Assembly (NCBI RefSeq): GCF_012641475.1
Contig: NZ_JABAIL010000006.1
Span: 425,292 to 489,291 of the forward strand
Direction of reading: 5' to 3'
DNA: 64,000 nucleotides
From: Flammeovirga agarivorans
GTDB taxonomy: Bacteria; Bacteroidota; Bacteroidia; Cytophagales; Flammeovirgaceae
Within the stretch, counting starts at the first letter, position 1; the number at the start of each line of letters is the position of its first letter. This document shows positions 56,523 through 64,000 of this stretch, piece by piece. Under the pieces are notes generated by a model, which saw only the letters and a program-made list of their open reading frames with translations, made no database searches and was not told the origin of the DNA. The position numbers were made by a program, and so were the translations under genes.

Positions 56523-57254
56523 TTATTCTGATTTAGGATCAATACCTAAACGTTGATATACTTTACCTCCTCTTCCAAGGTGTTGTCCTATACCAAAATA
56601 ACCACTCCCTTGCCCTGTCATGACAGGTCTTAATTTATAGATATCGACTAAATTCTTATTGTCTGCTTTTAATATTGCCGTGTCTACTTTAACGTCCATA
56701 ATTTCTCCAACAAAATGAGTGTGTTTTCCTAAGTTTGTTATTTCTACTACTTTACATTCCAATACAACAGGGAACTCATGAACATAAGGTGCATCGACAA
56801 GTTTTGATCTAACGGGAGTTAAAGACAATTCTTCAAACTTATTCATTTCTTTACCCGTATAATGTCCAACCCAATCGACGTAAGAAATGAGTTTTTCGTT
56901 CGCTATATTAACAGTAAATGATTTTGTTCTCATCACATTTTTATAGGTGTAGGTAGCAGGTCGTAAAGAAACACCTATGCTTAATGGCTTAGAGTTAACA
57001 ATACCAACCCAAGATGCGGCCATAACGTTGGGAGTTCCACAACTATCATATGAACCAATAATCCCAATGGGCATAGGAAAAAGAAAAGGTCTTTTACCTA
57101 CTGATTTCTTTACATGTAGAGAATCCATAACAGCTTCTGATGTAATTAAATCATTAGCAATTTTCTCCTCTTTACTTTCATCGTAATTAAACTTAATAAT
57201 TACACCAATCAGTATTAATACTAATACAATATTTAATAGTTCACTAAGTTTCAT
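56523..57254 (-). CDS. Membrane-tethered flavin reductase-like (FMN split-barrel) protein
   Basis: This 243-residue protein starts with a membrane anchor (LLNIVLVLILIGVIIKF, residues 6-22). A flavin-reductase-like split barrel follows: PFLFPMPIGIIGSYD, NVMAASWVGIVNSKPLSIGVSLRPATYTYKN (in two parts), SFTVNIANE, LVDAPYVHEFPVVLECKVVE and THFVGEIMDVKVD. Family members bind FMN and are normally cytoplasmic; the N-terminal anchor without a cleavage site suggests the barrel faces the periplasm here. Its start overlaps the stop of the NosR-like gene by 4 bases (ATGA), so the two are translationally coupled and probably form one electron-transfer unit. What it reduces is unknown. Confidence 0.85.
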   Translation of the reverse strand: MKLSELLNIVLVLILIGVIIKFNYDESKEEKIANDLITSEAVMDSLHVKKSVGKRPFLFPMPIGIIGSYDSCGTPNVMAASWVGIVNSKPLSIGVSLRPATYTYKNVMRTKSFTVNIANEKLISYVDWVGHYTGKEMNKFEELSLTPVRSKLVDAPYVHEFPVVLECKVVEITNLGKHTHFVGEIMDVKVDTAILKADNKNLVDIYKLRPVMTGQGSGYFGIGQHLGRGGKVYQRLGIDPKSE

Positions 57255-58510
57255 AAGACTTTATATTCTTTAGTATCTCTAGAGTTTTTCTTTTTAAAAT
57301 TATCGATCACAAAACCTGTTGGGCATACTTTACACCACGGCTTTGAGTAGAATAATGAAAGGCCAATAAATAAAGCTCCGAAACCTAACATCCAACCAGA
57401 TACAACTCGTACAGAAAATGAGGGAAAGGGTTCAACATAGGATAATTCGGGATAATAGCCAATGAGTATACTACCAATGAGGAGTATAGAAACCACCGTT
57501 TGTACGGGTAGGCTTCTTACTTTAAGCCAATTCATATTTCTCTTTTGAAAGGGAGAAACTTTTCCGGCTAACTCTTGAGCCGCTCCAAAAGGACACATAT
57601 AATGACAATAGAATTGTTTTTTCGTTGTTAACGGTAATACCAATGACAAGACGATCAATACTAATGAAATAAAATTTGAACTTATAGAGATACCATGAAT
57701 CACCCAACCATGTAATAATGATATTGAGATCATCTTTTGATACATAAAACCAAGAACTATTACTACCATGACCAATAATGTCGTACGGTAACTTTTCATT
57801 GGTTTATAATAACACACGATCAGCCCAAAGATGATCGTAGCCATTGATAAGACAAATTGAATGATTTCTAACCAAGACATCCCTTTTTTATGGAGTTTTT
57901 TACCAGTCAATTCAGATAGAGTTACCTGCACTGTTTCTATGATTCCATCACTGGTTTCTGTTGCTGAAGTTATACCATCTACATCCAAGTACATTGCTCT
58001 GTCAAAAGGCAAACCGTTCCAGGAATCTAATAATTTATCATCAACGATATACTCCATATATTCGTCAGATTCATTGTGCTGTAACAATGTCATTCTATGA
58101 ATGATAGAATCATTATTATAACTAATCAACAATGGAACTTCTCCTGCAAACCCTTTTACATCACTAGCATAACTATGTGTAGAAAGTGCATATCCGATGA
58201 TATCTTTATGTTTATTGTAAATGATAAGCTTACCCTCATTTTCACTGGTAAAATATCTAGCATCAGCATACAAATTCGTTACATCTTGAATACTGATTGT
58301 GATTTCTTTTTTAGGAGTATTGTCCAATAATTCAGAAATATTCCAACCTCCTGAAAAACCTACTGCTACAACTAATAGCATAATCAATGTCACTCTATAG
58401 AGGTTATAAACTTTCAGGGTTGGTTTCTTTTTCTTTGCAGTAATCTTTTTACGACTGCTTTTATTCGCAACCCTTTTTGGTACTTTCTTTACTTCTACTT
58501 TATTCATCAT
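57251..58510 (-). CDS. NosR/RnfG-like FMN-binding, 4Fe-4S polyferredoxin membrane protein
   Basis: This 419-residue protein has a very basic N-terminus (KKVPKRVANKSSRKKITAKK) and a first TM helix (about 38-58). A periplasmic FMN-binding domain follows, with the attachment-like motif DGITSATETSDG near residue 175, where a Thr would carry covalent FMN. About five further TM helices (213-390) come next. On their cytoplasmic side are Cys motifs C-H-Y-M-C-P-F-G (about 300) and C-K-V-C-P-T-G (about 391) for iron-sulfur binding. This is the architecture of NosR/NirI-type electron carriers, although no nos or nir genes are nearby. It overlaps the flavin reductase gene by 4 bases. Together they could move electrons from the quinone pool or cytoplasm to a periplasmic or surface reaction; a link to the heme protein at 48779 is speculative. 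A weak -7-like TGATTTTG lies close to the start. Confidence 0.85.
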   Translation of the reverse strand: MMNKVEVKKVPKRVANKSSRKKITAKKKKPTLKVYNLYRVTLIMLLVVAVGFSGGWNISELLDNTPKKEITISIQDVTNLYADARYFTSENEGKLIIYNKHKDIIGYALSTHSYASDVKGFAGEVPLLISYNNDSIIHRMTLLQHNESDEYMEYIVDDKLLDSWNGLPFDRAMYLDVDGITSATETSDGIIETVQVTLSELTGKKLHKKGMSWLEIIQFVLSMATIIFGLIVCYYKPMKSYRTTLLVMVVIVLGFMYQKMISISLLHGWVIHGISISSNFISLVLIVLSLVLPLTTKKQFYCHYMCPFGAAQELAGKVSPFQKRNMNWLKVRSLPVQTVVSILLIGSILIGYYPELSYVEPFPSFSVRVVSGWMLGFGALFIGLSLFYSKPWCKVCPTGFVIDNFKKKNSRDTKEYKVL

Positions 58511-58551
58511 TTATTGTTTTCCAAAATCAAGTCAAATGGCTAATAGTTGAA

Positions 58552-58588
58552 TTAAAAAAGTACATTCACTATAGAATAATGAATGTAC
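58552..58588 (-). terminator. Rho-independent terminator of the 426-residue GH71/99-like gene
   Basis: GTACATTCA (58560-58568) pairs with TGAATGTAC (58580-58588). On the minus strand a run of six T's follows directly. It lies 140 nt past the GH71/99-like stop and just upstream of the NosR-like gene, separating the two units. Confidence 0.9.
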
Positions 58589-58729
58589 CTGACTACATTT
58601 TTCAATTACTGTTTGATTTCGTCACACGTTATAACTTTATTACTATGAAAGTTATATATATACTTATTTTTCTTACTATATAATTGATATACTTAGCTTT
58701 AGCATCGTACTTTAGGTGAACATATTTTA

Positions 58730-60010
58730 TTAACGTATTGACGTTGCCTGTTTAATTTTTCTACTTGCCTGTCCAATTATCTTTAAGTAATGGTCAGAAG
58801 GTAACCCTTCGTAATCAGCAAATACACCATTTACTGGAGGCTGATTGGTTACTTTCATGATTGCTGTTCCTTCATCTATTTCATCAAACATTGCTACATA
58901 TAACATCTCAGATCCCTTATTGATCGTTATATCTATTTGTTTGTTCAGGAATTCTCCTTTTGACCTTGGAATAGCATTTAATGATGCATTTATACCATAG
59001 CCTCTATCCCCTTTCACATTTTGAAGGTTATACCAACTAAAACCTGGATAAATGGTAGGTACATAATCTACTCCCATTTGCTTACACCATGCGATATCTT
59101 CTGAAACCTGTTCCTTATAGACATCATTTTGTAGATGTTTCATTTTAAAACGACCAACAAACCATGGCTGAACAATGTCTACCTTTTTAATAACATCATG
59201 TAGAGCAGGATCAGGAAGACAATCTCCTTCTAGGCTTCTAAATTTAGTAGGTACACCCAGCATTACTGAGAAACCACCATATTTAGGATCATTTTTTAAG
59301 AAATTGATAAATCTTTCAATCTCACTACTTTGTATTGAGTATTTTCTATCTACAAAACCAACTCCCCAAATAGATACCAAAGGTTTTCCATTATGATGTA
59401 AGTAGTTCTTTTTATTCTTTCCTTTATTAAAGTGGAATTCACCAATTAAAGATTTCCAATCAGCTACTAACGTTTCATAACAGCTTTCTTCTTTCTTTAA
59501 TCCAGAAAGGTCATACATCACAGCTATTGCTCTGTCATATTTGTTGGCTGCATCAAAAGCATTAGAAAGAATTTGTGTTATTTCTTTCCTTTTCTCTTTA
59601 TGATTAGTGTTTTGGTAAAAACGTTGCATAAATACACCATCAATACCATACTCTTTCATCCACTTAAAATGTAAGTCTACTGTCGAAGCATCTAATGAAC
59701 TAAATACTTTAGCTTTAGAACCATCTTCATTTTTAAACTTAGTAGAGTATTGCTTTTTATATTCCCTCACATCTGGCCACATATCGATGGTGATTTGATC
59801 AGGCCCAAATTTATTGCCTCGACCAAAGTGCCCCCAGCCCTGATGTCCACCATCGCCAGGGGCTCTAAACCATCCTTGATAACCACACATCACAAGACCC
59901 TTATAGGAAGGGTAGTTTAATTTCTCTTTTTTCTCCTTATTAAAACTGAATAATAATGTAAGACAAGTAATACTTATTATTAGAATAGAAGAGAGTTTAT
60001 ATAATTTCAT
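58730..60010 (-). CDS. Secreted single-domain GH71/99-like glycosidase
   Basis: This 426-residue protein has a hydrophobic signal sequence (LSSILIISITCLTLLFSF). It contains almost only the GH71/99-like module: LVMCGYQGWFRAPGDGG, TIDMWPDVREY, KVFSSLDASTVDLHFKWMKEYGIDGVFMQRF (in parts), AIAVMYDLSGL, LVSIWGVGF, GFSVMLGVPT, YVPTIYPGFSWYN, and YVAMFDEIDEGT near residue 380. It keeps both Glu of the E-x-x-E pair, so it is likely active. The same module forms the C-termini of the proteins at 35843 and 44880; this is the minimal version. Relatives are often labelled 'glycoside hydrolase family 71/99-like', with substrate unproven. A three-unit operator array ends 14 nt before a perfect TAAGTTTG -7 element. 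Confidence 0.85.
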   Translation of the reverse strand: MKLYKLSSILIISITCLTLLFSFNKEKKEKLNYPSYKGLVMCGYQGWFRAPGDGGHQGWGHFGRGNKFGPDQITIDMWPDVREYKKQYSTKFKNEDGSKAKVFSSLDASTVDLHFKWMKEYGIDGVFMQRFYQNTNHKEKRKEITQILSNAFDAANKYDRAIAVMYDLSGLKKEESCYETLVADWKSLIGEFHFNKGKNKKNYLHHNGKPLVSIWGVGFVDRKYSIQSSEIERFINFLKNDPKYGGFSVMLGVPTKFRSLEGDCLPDPALHDVIKKVDIVQPWFVGRFKMKHLQNDVYKEQVSEDIAWCKQMGVDYVPTIYPGFSWYNLQNVKGDRGYGINASLNAIPRSKGEFLNKQIDITINKGSEMLYVAMFDEIDEGTAIMKVTNQPPVNGVFADYEGLPSDHYLKIIGQASRKIKQATSIR

Positions 60011-60079
60011 TTCATCTATAATTTATATACAAAATATGTTTCTGTAGAAATAGATGTTTATTTTTCATTTCTATGCTTA

Positions 60080-60123
60080 CAAACTTAGGCTAGATAACAA
60101 ATGATAAATTAATCAATACTTAA
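60080..60123 (-). promoter_or_regulatory. 11-bp-phased operator array and -7 element of the 426-residue GH71/99-like gene
   Basis: On the minus strand units start at 60123 (TTAAG), 60112 (TTAAT) and 60101 (TTTGT). TAAGTTTG (60087-60080) matches TAnnTTTG perfectly and starts exactly 14 nt after the start of the third unit, 70 nt before the ATG. Confidence 0.7.
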
Positions 60124-60210
60124 TTAGATTTTTTTGTAAGACAAAACTGTACAAAAAACTACCGTAATCGGCGAAAAAAAAAATTACAGGTACAAGAGCA
60201 AATACTTGAT

Positions 60211-60250
60211 TAATCACTTAATAAGGTATTAATGTGGTTTTAATAAGTAA
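60211..60250. promoter_or_regulatory. Additional 11-bp-phased TTAAT array without a clear -7 element
   Basis: On the plus strand units at 60218, 60229 and 60240 all begin TTAAT; read on the minus strand they are TTAAA, TTAAT, TTAAG. No TAnnTTTG element follows at 14-15 nt in either direction. It lies about 100 bp beyond the array of the minus-strand GH71/99-like gene and could be an auxiliary site. Confidence 0.45.
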
Positions 60251-60514
60251 CAAACTCGCTTTTTTAGCTAAAATCAACACCAAAATTCATCTACCCTCTA
60301 TATGCTTCTCAAAAAACTAAAGAATGAATTTATAATAACAGAAAATTTTAAAATTTGGGTGTTTTGTCTTTCAAATCTACCTTTTTCCATGGATAAAAGA
60401 ATACTGATTTCCACAAGAATTGATGAAAAGTAGTTTCATAGATAGAACGCTAATAACATAAAAACAAAGGAAACAAGCAGCAATTAACACTGAATAACAA
60501 CGACTTACATTTCA

Positions 60515-60569
60515 TTATTAATTCATTATATGATAATTAATCTTCAATTAATACCAAGAAATAACTTTG
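60515..60569 (+). promoter_or_regulatory. 11-bp-phased operator array and -7 element of the 530-residue sulfatase gene
   Basis: Four 11-bp units (60515, 60526, 60537, 60548) begin TTATT, TTATA, TTAAT and TTAAT. TAACTTTG (60562-60569), a perfect TAnnTTTG, starts exactly 14 nt after the start of the last unit and 33 nt before the ATG. Confidence 0.7.
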
Positions 60570-60594
60570 AGATGTAATATTTAACAATGATGAC

Positions 60595-62187
60595 ATGAAA
60601 AGAATTATAACTGTACTTGCACTCTTATTTGTTTCTGCAAATGTTTTTTGTGCTAATCCGCCTAAGAAAAGTAAGAAGACTAACCTCTTATTTATTGTTA
60701 CTGATCAACAACAGTATAAAGCTCTTGGCTTAGCGGGTAATAAAGTATTAAAAACTCCAAACCTTGATAGGTTAGGAGAAAGTGGTGCTTACTTTGTTAA
60801 TGCATATTCTTCATGTGCAGTATGTGGTCCTGCTCGATCTTCCATCTTAACGGGTAGAACAGTAGAAAATACTGGGGTAAATACCAATGACAAAACCTAT
60901 TTTTATACTAAAGAAAAGGTGATGCAATACCCTACGTTTGATGAGATCTTAAAGGCCAATGGTTATACTTGTGAATATTATGGCAAGTGGCATGCTATGT
61001 CAAACAAGGCAAAAATATATAGCAACCCTGAAAAGTATGCTAAAAATGGAAAATACGCTTTTGATCATGGAGGACAAAGTTTCTTTTACCAAGATTGGTT
61101 AAAAGCAAGTCTAAAGAAAAGAGCTTTAGAAAATGGAGAACATCTAGATAAATTTACTAAAAGACCCTATACTCCCGATCCAATAGATACATTCTTTGGT
61201 CAGGAATATAAAGATATCAAGCATATCAAGAAATCTCAACCAAACTTTCATGGACGTTTAAATATTCCAAAAGAATATACAATGACTGCCTTCCAAGCTC
61301 AACAAACAATAGATGCTTTGAAGAGGTTAAAAAATAAACCATTCAGTTTAACATGTTCTTTCCATTATCCTCATGCTCCAATGATTGTTCCTGAACCTTT
61401 CTACAGCATGTACAAGCCAGAAGACATGACTCCTCCTGAAAGTATTAGTGACGATATGCTGAATTCACCATATATTAGAGCCAATGGTCGTAAGGCATTA
61501 CCTGAATATTCAGATCCTGAAAAGATTAAATACATGATCTCAAATTACTATGGTCTAATTACTGAAGTGGATTATTGGATTGGTGAAATTATAGATACTG
61601 TAGATAAATTAGGTCTTACAGAAAATACTTTAATCGTATTCACAAGTGACCATGGTGAAATGTTGGGTGCACATGGCTTAAGAGAAAAGAATGTATTCTA
61701 CGAAGAATCTGCTCATATTCCATTACTAATGAAATTACCTAACGTAATAGAAGAAAAATCTACAGTTGATGGTTATGTTTCACATATTGACATCTTCCCT
61801 ACTATCTTGGATTATTTAGGTGTAAAAGCACCAGAAAGTGATGGTAAGAGTCTAAGAGACATGATTAACGGTGACGAACATGAGTACGGTGAGTATGTAG
61901 TAACAGAATGGAACTATAGAGGAGATGTTTCTCCTAACTATATGATCGTAAAAGATGGATGGAAACTTATGGTCCCTTATTCTGTTGAGTCAAAGGTTAT
62001 CAATGTACTTTATAACTTAAATGAAGATCCACATGAAATGAATAACCTTTTAGGAACGAATCCTGAACAAGCAAAATATGCCGATAAAGCAGAGGAACTA
62101 AGAGCAACTCTCCTAGAATGGCTTCAAAAAAATAATTCACAGTTTTATGAGGGAGTTAAAAACAGAACTCTTGTAAAAAATATGTAA
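60595..62187 (+). CDS. Secreted sulfatase (family S1), paralogue of the fusion protein's sulfatase half
   Basis: This 530-residue protein has a signal peptide ending near residue 20 (NVFCA). Motifs are FIVTDQQQ (Asp37), TPNLDRLGESGAYFVNAYSSC, the formylglycine motif C-G-P-A-R at Cys77 followed by SSILTGRTVEN, YGKWHAMS, SFHYPHAPM, TSDHGEMLGAHGLREKNVFYEESAHIP (in parts) and VTEWNYRGDVSPNYM. These stretches closely follow residues 30-540 of the sulfatase-GH71/99 fusion, so the two derive from one ancestor and probably act on related sulfate esters. No lipobox or T9SS tail is present, which suggests a periplasmic enzyme that may work on imported fragments. It has one of the clearest operator and -7 arrangements of the locus upstream. 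Confidence 0.95.
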   Translation: MKRIITVLALLFVSANVFCANPPKKSKKTNLLFIVTDQQQYKALGLAGNKVLKTPNLDRLGESGAYFVNAYSSCAVCGPARSSILTGRTVENTGVNTNDKTYFYTKEKVMQYPTFDEILKANGYTCEYYGKWHAMSNKAKIYSNPEKYAKNGKYAFDHGGQSFFYQDWLKASLKKRALENGEHLDKFTKRPYTPDPIDTFFGQEYKDIKHIKKSQPNFHGRLNIPKEYTMTAFQAQQTIDALKRLKNKPFSLTCSFHYPHAPMIVPEPFYSMYKPEDMTPPESISDDMLNSPYIRANGRKALPEYSDPEKIKYMISNYYGLITEVDYWIGEIIDTVDKLGLTENTLIVFTSDHGEMLGAHGLREKNVFYEESAHIPLLMKLPNVIEEKSTVDGYVSHIDIFPTILDYLGVKAPESDGKSLRDMINGDEHEYGEYVVTEWNYRGDVSPNYMIVKDGWKLMVPYSVESKVINVLYNLNEDPHEMNNLLGTNPEQAKYADKAEELRATLLEWLQKNNSQFYEGVKNRTLVKNM

Positions 62188-62786
62188 GCTATTCATCTCT
62201 ATAGAAGGATAGTTTTAAAGATAAATCTCATACTTCTCTTTTCATGTCAAACACTATTATTGGGCAAAACAATCTTTGTATTGTCTTTATAATAGTGGGT
62301 GATATGGAGTCAAAAAAATAGAGTAGTTAAAATACTGACCTTTTGGTTTATGTAGTGAATTTCATGCCTTCACCCCTATTGTAGAAAAGGTTGCTACCAA
62401 CGGGGATGGTTGATAACTATACATATGTTTCTTCTTGAGGAATATACTTGAATTATAGAATTAACTCCCGTTGGTACATCTACTTGTTTATATCTACAAA
62501 TATGAAGGGTATTAGAATGAACTACAAAAAAAGAAAATAATCAGATATATATAATTGTTATCACATTATTGAAATAATAAAAATGAATTGATAGATAGGT
62601 AAAATTAGAATAGACATTAGGGTATTACTCTTGCTCAAGAACTCCCAATACATTAAAAAGAGCAACTCTTTAATTTAGTAATAAATCTGCAACAAGGATG
62701 AAATACATATCCAATGAACCAGCTATTGCAGAAGATACTTTCAACGAAATAGATTTCTTATTACAACGCAATAAACAAATAATATT
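62188..62786. other. 599-nt intergenic region with inverted repeats
   Basis: A 10-bp inverted repeat (TACCAACGGG at 62395-62404 and its complement at 62467-62476) brackets 62 nt. A second (CACTATTAT at 62252-62260 and ATAATAGTG at 62289-62297) brackets 28 nt and may end the sulfatase transcript, although no T-run follows. No phased TTAAT array is seen. A 30-codon frame at the end is listed separately. Confidence 0.5.
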
Positions 62787-62790
62787 ATGA
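62698..62790 (+). CDS. Possible 30-residue leader ORF overlapping the phosphatase start
   Basis: ATG at 62698 opens a 30-codon frame (MKYISNEPAIAEDTFNEIDF...) whose TGA overlaps the next gene's ATG in an ATGA junction. The overlap is what makes it worth noting: it could be a translationally coupled leader peptide. There is no domain or signal peptide and it may be chance. Confidence 0.25.
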   Translation: MKYISNEPAIAEDTFNEIDFLLQRNKQIIL

Positions 62791-64000
62791 AACAATTACT
62801 ATTACGATCATTATTCATGGTACACATGATAATGCTTGGTATAGCATGGAATACTTATGCCTCGACAGACAAATACCGTCTGACTTTTAGGGATGACCCA
62901 GCAACTACCATCAATATTATTTGGAATCAAATTTCGGGTGAGAATCCTGTTGTACACTATGGTGTGGTAGATCATGGGACAAATGCCGATGCATACGCTA
63001 TGACAAAAAGTGTAGACCGTTCTGTAGAATATAAAGGAATGAGTAATCAAATTGTTCGATTAACTGGTTTACAACCCAATACCGCCTATTATTTCGTAAT
63101 CAAAGATAGTGAAGGAACAAGCCAACGTTTCTGGTTTAAAACAGCTCCTTCTTCTTCTTCAGAGCGTCTATCATTTATTGCTGGTGGTGATTCTCGTAAC
63201 AACAGAGAACCTCGTCAGAACGGTAACCGTATCGTGGCAAGACTTCGTCCACATGCTGTATTTTTTGGTGGTGACATGACTTCATCAGGTACTGACGAAC
63301 AGTGGCAAAATTGGTTTGACGATTGGCAATTGACAATTGGTGAAGATGGCCGTATGATTCCGATTGTTGCCGCAAGAGGTAACCATGAAAGTTCAAATGG
63401 AATGATCTATGACCTGTTTGATACGCCTTCTACTGATGTTTATTACGGAATTACTTTTGGTACAGATCTACTGAGAGTATATACACTTAATACAGAGATG
63501 TCTATCACAGGTGATCAAACAACTTGGTTGGCAAACGATTTAGCAGCGAATGCAAATGTTCATTGGAAATCTGCTCAATACCATAAGCCTATGCGACCAC
63601 ATGTAAGTAGTAAGTCAGAAGGAAATACACATTACAGCAGTTGGGCAGACCTTTTCTACCAAAATAATGTCAAGTTAGTTGTAGAATGTGATGCACACAC
63701 AGTAAAGACAACTTGGCCAGTAAGACCTTCTACCAATACAGGACATGATGAAGGTTTTGTTAGAGATGATATTAGTGGAACAGTATATACTGGTGAAGGT
63801 TGTTGGGGAGCTCCATTACGTTCTAACAATGACAATAAAGAATGGACAAGAGACAGCGGAATGTTCAACCAAGTTAAATGGATTTTCGTTGATCAATCAA
63901 AAATTGAACTAAGAACAATTAAAGTAGAAAATGCAGAAAGTGTTGGTACTGTTAATGATAGCAATATTTTCTCTGCTCCTGCAAACTTAGATATCTGGGC
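62787..64000 (+). CDS. Purple-acid-phosphatase-like metallophosphoesterase, 3' end outside window
   Basis: ATG at 62787 opens a frame that runs off the window (404 codons seen). A signal peptide ends near residue 29 (NTYAS). A fibronectin-III-like N-terminal domain typical of purple acid phosphatases follows (TINIIWNQ, VHYGVV, NQIVRLTGLQPNTAYYF). The metallophosphoesterase core then has GGDSRNN (about residue 133), VFFGGDMT (about 160), ARGNHE (about 198) and SAQYHKP (about 263). The last metal motif reads CDAHT (about 301), where the usual first His of GHxH is Asp. Substrate and C-terminal domains, possibly a T9SS tail, cannot be seen. It lies outside the operator-bearing cluster. Confidence 0.85.
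   Translation, partial: MKQLLLRSLFMVHMIMLGIAWNTYASTDKYRLTFRDDPATTINIIWNQISGENPVVHYGVVDHGTNADAYAMTKSVDRSVEYKGMSNQIVRLTGLQPNTAYYFVIKDSEGTSQRFWFKTAPSSSSERLSFIAGGDSRNNREPRQNGNRIVARLRPHAVFFGGDMTSSGTDEQWQNWFDDWQLTIGEDGRMIPIVAARGNHESSNGMIYDLFDTPSTDVYYGITFGTDLLRVYTLNTEMSITGDQTTWLANDLAANANVHWKSAQYHKPMRPHVSSKSEGNTHYSSWADLFYQNNVKLVVECDAHTVKTTWPVRPSTNTGHDEGFVRDDISGTVYTGEGCWGAPLRSNNDNKEWTRDSGMFNQVKWIFVDQSKIELRTIKVENAESVGTVNDSNIFSAPANLDIW

Larger units (their letters stand above)
60011..60594. other. 584-nt divergent promoter region between GH71/99-like and sulfatase genes
   Basis: It contains three phased TTAAT arrays, described separately. A 43-codon frame (60302-60433, plus strand) starts MLLKKLKNEF and shows no domain or signal peptide; it is not accepted as a gene. 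Nothing else is recognisable. Confidence 0.6.

Noticed and set aside
58511..58551. Possible TTAAT-type operator before the NosR-like gene
   Set aside because: Only two units are present and they are 12 bp apart, out of the 11-bp phase, although a TGATTTTG-like -7 lies 14 nt after the second. Too weak to count.
60302..60433. 43-codon plus-strand frame starting MLLKKLKNEF in the divergent promoter region
   Set aside because: Too short, no recognisable feature, and located among promoter arrays with no operon context.
1..64000. tRNA, rRNA, insertion sequence, integrase or attachment site
   Set aside because: No cloverleaf, rRNA-like stretch, transposase or integrase motif was seen on either strand, so there is no direct sign of recent mobile transfer.

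Overview
The window is AT-rich DNA from a marine-type member of the Bacteroidota, probably a Cytophagales or Flammeovirga-like organism. The lineage call rests on type IX secretion (T9SS) sorting domains, an SprB-like adhesin paired with a PorP/SprF protein, a SusC/SusD pair, many lipoproteins, no Shine-Dalgarno pattern, and -7 promoter elements of the TAnnTTTG type. The genus is a guess.

Layout. 1-10.8 kb holds the 3' part of a giant Ig/PKD-repeat surface adhesin and its PorP/SprF partner. 10.8-13.6 kb holds a small HAD-type nucleotidase and a GH3 glycosidase. From 13.7 to 62.2 kb lies a large locus for a sulfated polysaccharide. It contains a WbsX/GH99-like protein, a 2512-residue four-unit beta-helix/FnIII T9SS protein, a membrane-spanning transcription regulator (LamG-like and Kelch outside, winged helix plus BTAD-like helices inside), and a susC-susD-GH99-like-GH92 operon. 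It also contains three proteins with a GH71/99-like module (one fused to a sulfatase, one behind five 175-residue repeats), a beta-helix lyase-like protein, four sulfatase domains in total, and a LamG/c-type-cytochrome surface protein. A two-gene FMN/Fe-S electron-transfer unit and a frameshifted PQQ-propeller remnant complete it. The window ends inside a purple-acid-phosphatase-like gene.

How it may work together. T9SS proteins and lipoproteins would desulfate and cut the glycan at the surface, SusC/SusD would import oligosaccharides, and GH92 (typically alpha-mannosidase) with GH99-like enzymes (typically alpha-mannan or mannoside active) would finish them. A sulfated alpha-mannan-type substrate is therefore the leading inference, not a demonstrated fact.

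The most notable signal is regulatory. Upstream of nine genes of the locus are three or four tandem TTAAT-like pentamers repeating every 11 bp. In most cases the last unit begins 14-16 nt before a TAnnTTTG-like -7 element. This is the architecture used by OmpR/PhoB/SARP-type winged-helix activators, and the window encodes exactly one such protein, embedded in the membrane, in the middle of the locus. No HTCS, SusR or sigma/anti-sigma pair is visible. I propose a locus-wide regulon controlled by this one-component membrane regulator. The arrays are seen directly; the protein-DNA link is inferred.
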